Assembly: GCA_937960895.1 (NCBI GenBank) | Contig: CALCJD010000029.1 | Coordinates: 1-26,210, forward strand | From: an uncultured Spartobacteria bacterium | GTDB lineage: Bacteria; Verrucomicrobiota; Verrucomicrobiia; Chthoniobacterales; Terrimicrobiaceae | Reading direction: 5' to 3' | DNA length: 26,210 bases | Part shown: positions 24,389 to 26,210 of the stretch, one piece after another | Layout: every line of letters begins with the position of its first letter | Position numbering within the stretch: position 1 is the stretch's first letter | Made by a program: the position numbers and the translations under genes | Notes under the pieces: generated by a model | Databases searched by the model: none | What the model was told of the DNA's origin: nothing | The model's input: the letters and a program-made list of their open reading frames with translations, nothing else

Positions 24389-25060
24389 TCAGCGGATTCC
24401 TGCGAGTTGAAAACCGTCCTGGCGGCCTTCGCCGAACGTTCCGAAAAACACACTCTTCGCGGAATGGTCCTTCCACGAAAGCTTCAGAGCCGGTTCATGA
24501 ATCGACGAGCCCTCATTCACCAGCACGGTAAACCCATCGGTTTTCCCGCGTGGTTCATACCAGAGCTGCTCACCGCAACTCCCGGCGTCACACGCTTCGA
24601 TCGCCCTCGTCTCGAAAAAGATGTCCTTTCCGCCGGAGACCACGATCCGCGCCCCCTCCCGGCGGTATTCCACCGGAACCGTCCGTGTCTGATCCGCCTT
24701 GATGCCGGACTCCGCCAGCCAAGCGAGAAGGCCCTTGCGCTGGGCGTCCGTGGCGGATTCGGGCAGGTAGGCGACCGTCCGCGCAGCCGGCGTTCCCGGT
24801 CTGGCCAGGTTTTCATTCGCCACCTCGAGCACCAACGCCGTCTGACCCGCCAGATCGGTTCCGGCAAATTCCCCCGACCGGATGTTCCAGACCCGCAGCA
24901 CCGAGCGTCCGCCGAGGGTGGCCTGCGCCGAAGCCGTGCAACCGCCGGTGTAGACCTCGCAGGAATGCAATTCCGCGTATTCGCCGACCGGCTCCGCGCC
25001 GTCGACCCGCAAGGCCGCGAGAGGCAACGCCAACAACAGGGTGAGAAAGGATATCTTCAT
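24389..25060 (-). CDS. Secreted DUF1326-like protein, first gene of the oxidoreductase operon
   Basis: A signal peptide (MKISFLTLLLALPLAALRVDGA) precedes a conserved opening, EYAELHSCEVYTGGCTASAQATLGGR. This resembles the start of DUF1326 proteins (xxSCxVYTGxCxAxAxxxLxG), whose function is unknown. Four cysteines are visible: C34 and C41 near the start and two later in ACDAGSCGEQLW. I place the start at ATG 25060 (223 aa); an upstream frame extension to 25099 is just leader. AGGAGGAG at 25064-25071 lies a few bases upstream, the best ribosome site in the window. As the first gene before the three enzyme subunits, it may be a periplasmic partner or an electron acceptor adaptor; this is inference from position. 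Confidence 0.75.
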   Translation of the reverse strand: MKISFLTLLLALPLAALRVDGAEPVGEYAELHSCEVYTGGCTASAQATLGGRSVLRVWNIRSGEFAGTDLAGQTALVLEVANENLARPGTPAARTVAYLPESATDAQRKGLLAWLAESGIKADQTRTVPVEYRREGARIVVSGGKDIFFETRAIEACDAGSCGEQLWYEPRGKTDGFTVLVNEGSSIHEPALKLSWKDHSAKSVFFGTFGEGRQDGFQLAGIR

Positions 25061-25063
25061 CGG

Positions 25064-25071
25064 CTCCTCCT
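25064..25071 (-). promoter_or_regulatory. Strong ribosome-binding site of the DUF1326-like gene
   Basis: AGGAGGAG read on the minus strand, ending 3 bases before ATG 25060 (AGGAGG core about 5 bases away). This decides the start in favour of 25060. It stands out because most genes here lack a recognisable site. Confidence 0.7.
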
Positions 25072-25193
25072 GGTCCTTCCGCAGTACGTAACCCCGCACC
25101 GTTCAGGACGCCACCGCTTTTTTCCCTGCAAATTTTTTCTTTTTCCCCTTGCCCTTCTGCCCATTTTCCCCCACTCTGTCCGGCTCTCCCTGA

Positions 25194-25269
25194 GACCCTA
25201 TCGTCCAGTGGCCTAGGACACCGCCCTTTCACGGCGGTAACACGGGTTCGAATCCCGTTAGGGTCGCCA
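25194..25269 (+). tRNA. tRNA-Glu (anticodon UUC)
   Basis: Complete cloverleaf of 76 nt. The acceptor GACCCTA pairs with TAGGGTC, and the D arm is GTCC...GGAC. The anticodon stem CCGCC/GGCGG encloses the loop CTTTCAC with anticodon TTC, and the T arm is ACGGG-TTCGAAT-CCCGT. The discriminator G is followed by an encoded CCA. It is close to the E. coli tRNA-Glu. It marks the edge of the lower-GC region on its right and is a typical integration target. Confidence 0.97.
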
Positions 25270-25330
25270 CTCCATCCTGGGTGGCAGCTCCCGGCTCTCC
25301 GCCAAAAATGGGGATGAGGTTCATGCCTGA

Positions 25331-25391
25331 TGGTCCGAATCTCCGAAAAACAGGCTTTTTCGCCAGTTATTTTGGTCCGAATTGGTCCGAA
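25331..25391. repeat. TTGGTCCGAA repeats (two tandem copies plus one partial)
   Basis: TTGGTCCGAA occurs at 25372-25381 and immediately again at 25382-25391. TGGTCCGAA also lies at 25331-25339, 42 bases upstream in phase with the second pair. CGTCCGAA appears once more near 25635. Direct repeats of this size beside a tRNA could be protein-binding sites or a scar; no use is shown. Confidence 0.55.
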
Positions 25392-25485
25392 ATCTTTCCA
25401 AAGAAATCAGGAGAACGATTTATGAGGTTTCTCTCTGTTGCAGAGGGTCTGGCCAAGATTGGAGCGAGCTGGTAAAAAATTCGCC

Positions 25486-25728
25486 ATGGCTTCCCCTCGT
25501 TCCCCCAAGAAGAAAAAAAACCTTTCAGCTCCTTTGCCCGCTCCGAACCCGGCCTGCCTCTACATCCTTGGGAGAGATCCTGCCAGCCATGAAGCTTGGC
25601 GAAATCAAATCGTCGCCCCCCAACAAGAGAAGATCGTCCGAATTCCGTTGAACGATGCGGAAATCTTCATCACCGATCTCACCCGACTTGAAGCCATTCC
25701 AACCCATAACGTCAAAAACGCGAGGTAG
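25486..25728 (+). CDS. Hypothetical 80-aa protein
   Basis: An ATG-started frame with ordinary-looking codons: a Lys-rich beginning (MASPRSPKKKKNLSAP) and a plausible globular end (CLYILGRDPASHEAW, IVRIPLNDAEIFITDLT). No family is recognised and no ribosome site is clear. A longer frame from 25438 is possible. It lies 75 bases before the broken methyltransferase on the same strand. It could equally be remnant sequence or a chance frame. Confidence 0.3.
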   Translation: MASPRSPKKKKNLSAPLPAPNPACLYILGRDPASHEAWRNQIVAPQQEKIVRIPLNDAEIFITDLTRLEAIPTHNVKNAR

Positions 25729-25803
25729 CCTCTCTTTGTTGGGGCGGTTGGAATCGGTAAAATCTTCCAACATTGCCCGACCTTCAGTAGAAATTCCGGG
25801 TTC

Positions 25804-26036
25804 ATGCCCACGCTCAATTGGATCGGAAAAGAAGCTGTCGTCAAACATCACCTCGATGTTCCGTTTCATCTGCTCAAAGATGTTCCCAGCCTCTCTTGTG
25901 GCGATCCCGGCTCGGGAAACCTGATATTAAAGGCTGACAACCTGATCGGATTGAAGGCTCTCCTTCCGTACTACGCCGGGCAGGTCAAATGTATTGCCAT
26001 CGATCCGCCGTATAACACCGGCAATGAGGGGTGGCC
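25804..26036 (+). pseudogene. Type III-like DNA methyltransferase (Mod), 5' fragment interrupted by an IS
   Basis: N-terminal 77 residues of an adenine-specific methyltransferase. They begin MPTLNWIGKEAVVKHHLDVP, then NLILKADNLIGLKALLPYYAG and the catalytic DPPY motif in IAIDPPYNTGNEGW. In intact relatives this motif is followed by several hundred more residues. Here the frame enters unrelated sequence after GNEGW and stops at 26067. The junction coincides with the start of an IS-like end, so the gene has been cut by insertion rather than by a point change. The 3' part should lie beyond the right edge. The normal partner, a Res helicase-nuclease, would be downstream of it and is also not visible. 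Confidence 0.8.
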
Positions 26037-26210
26037 TGACCCCAAAAGTGGGACAGATCAAAACTAAAGTTCTGCTGGTTCTATTTTGTTGGTTTTCTGG
26101 TTGATTGCAACTCTGGGCGTAAGGAGCCCGGAGGGCGACTGGAGCCCAGAGTTGCTTCGCCGCGACTCGGCTTTCCTGCGAAGGCGTCAGCCGGAGCATT
26201 TCCACAACGG
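26032..26210 (-). mobile_element. End of an IS element, probably IS3 family (continues past right edge)
   Basis: The methyltransferase frame is interrupted at a TGGCCTGACCCC...AAAAGTGGGACAG sequence, which resembles terminal inverted repeats of IS3-family elements. The exact boundary may be 26032 (TGG) or 26037 (TGAC). Read on the minus strand this is the 3' end, so the transposase would lie to the right. No transposase coding sequence can be confirmed within the 179 bases shown. Family assignment is by end similarity from memory. Confidence 0.6.
26107..26155. repeat. 12-bp perfect inverted repeat inside the IS end
   Basis: GCAACTCTGGGC at 26107-26118 and its exact complement GCCCAGAGTTGC at 26144-26155 are separated by 25 bases, giving a stable hairpin near the element end. 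It may be a terminator that blocks readthrough into or out of the element. No long T-run follows. Confidence 0.75.

Larger units (their letters stand above)
25270..25803. other. Low-GC stretch after tRNA-Glu, mostly without a recognisable gene
   Basis: The base composition drops visibly against the left flank, and start and stop signals change. It holds the TTGGTCCGAA repeats, a 17-codon mini-frame at 25422-25475 (MRFLSVAEGLAKIGASW) behind AGGAG, and the 80-aa frame at 25486-25728. Neither frame resembles anything I know. No integrase is visible. Confidence 0.5.

Noticed and set aside
25525..25869. 114-aa minus-strand frame near the methyltransferase fragment
   Set aside because: Its start lies inside the recognisable methyltransferase fragment and it has no similarity I can name; it is probably the shadow of the plus-strand frames.

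Overview
The window is a high-GC, densely packed bacterial chromosome segment. The closest fit is a Verrucomicrobiota member, perhaps Opitutaceae-like. This is an inference from gene content: tandem GspE/PilB ATPases, opgGH, an iscA-hscB-hscA set, hemB with an Asp-type metal site, and a PaoABC-like oxidoreductase with a Tat signal. GTG/TTG starts and weak Shine-Dalgarno sites are also common. No 16S or other phylogenetic marker is present, so the placement is tentative.

Layout. 1-567: C-terminal part of a TonB/TolA-like protein with a Pro-Lys repeat linker. 658-1729: a Nudix hydrolase converging on an adenylate-kinase-like NMP kinase. 1888-5313: two tandem type IV pilus/type II secretion assembly ATPases. 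5382-6374 (minus): porphobilinogen synthase. 6548-9127 (minus): iscA-hscB-hscA, divergent from an AraC-type regulator (9206-10153). 10161-14236 (minus): an apparent four-gene operon of ArsP_1/DUF318 permease, TIGR03943 partner with a His/Cys-rich loop, GHL10-type glycoside hydrolase-like protein and CrtC/AttH lipocalin-like protein. 14348-15268: XerD-type recombinase. 15335-15997: GST-like protein. About 16000-16200: a non-coding stretch that may be a dispersed repeat. 16228-20335: osmoregulated periplasmic glucan genes opgG - unknown 170-aa membrane protein - opgH, with overlapping reading frames. 20412-25060 (minus): a tight five-gene operon encoding a secreted DUF1326-like protein, the 2Fe-2S, molybdopterin and FAD/4Fe-4S subunits of an exported aldehyde-oxidase-type enzyme, and a 67-aa six-cysteine protein. 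25194-25269: tRNA-Glu(UUC). 25270-26210: lower-GC accessory DNA with a type III-like DNA methyltransferase gene broken by an IS element that runs off the right edge.

How the genes work together. Most of the window is core metabolism and envelope biology. The least explained parts are: (i) the 67-aa Cys-rich protein translationally coupled to the oxidoreductase; (ii) the extra protein between opgG and opgH, next to an OpgH that lacks its usual N-terminal cytoplasmic domain; (iii) an HscA with a shortened ATPase domain; and (iv) the tRNA-flanked junction with the disrupted methyltransferase. I found no CRISPR array and no complete mobile element or defence system.
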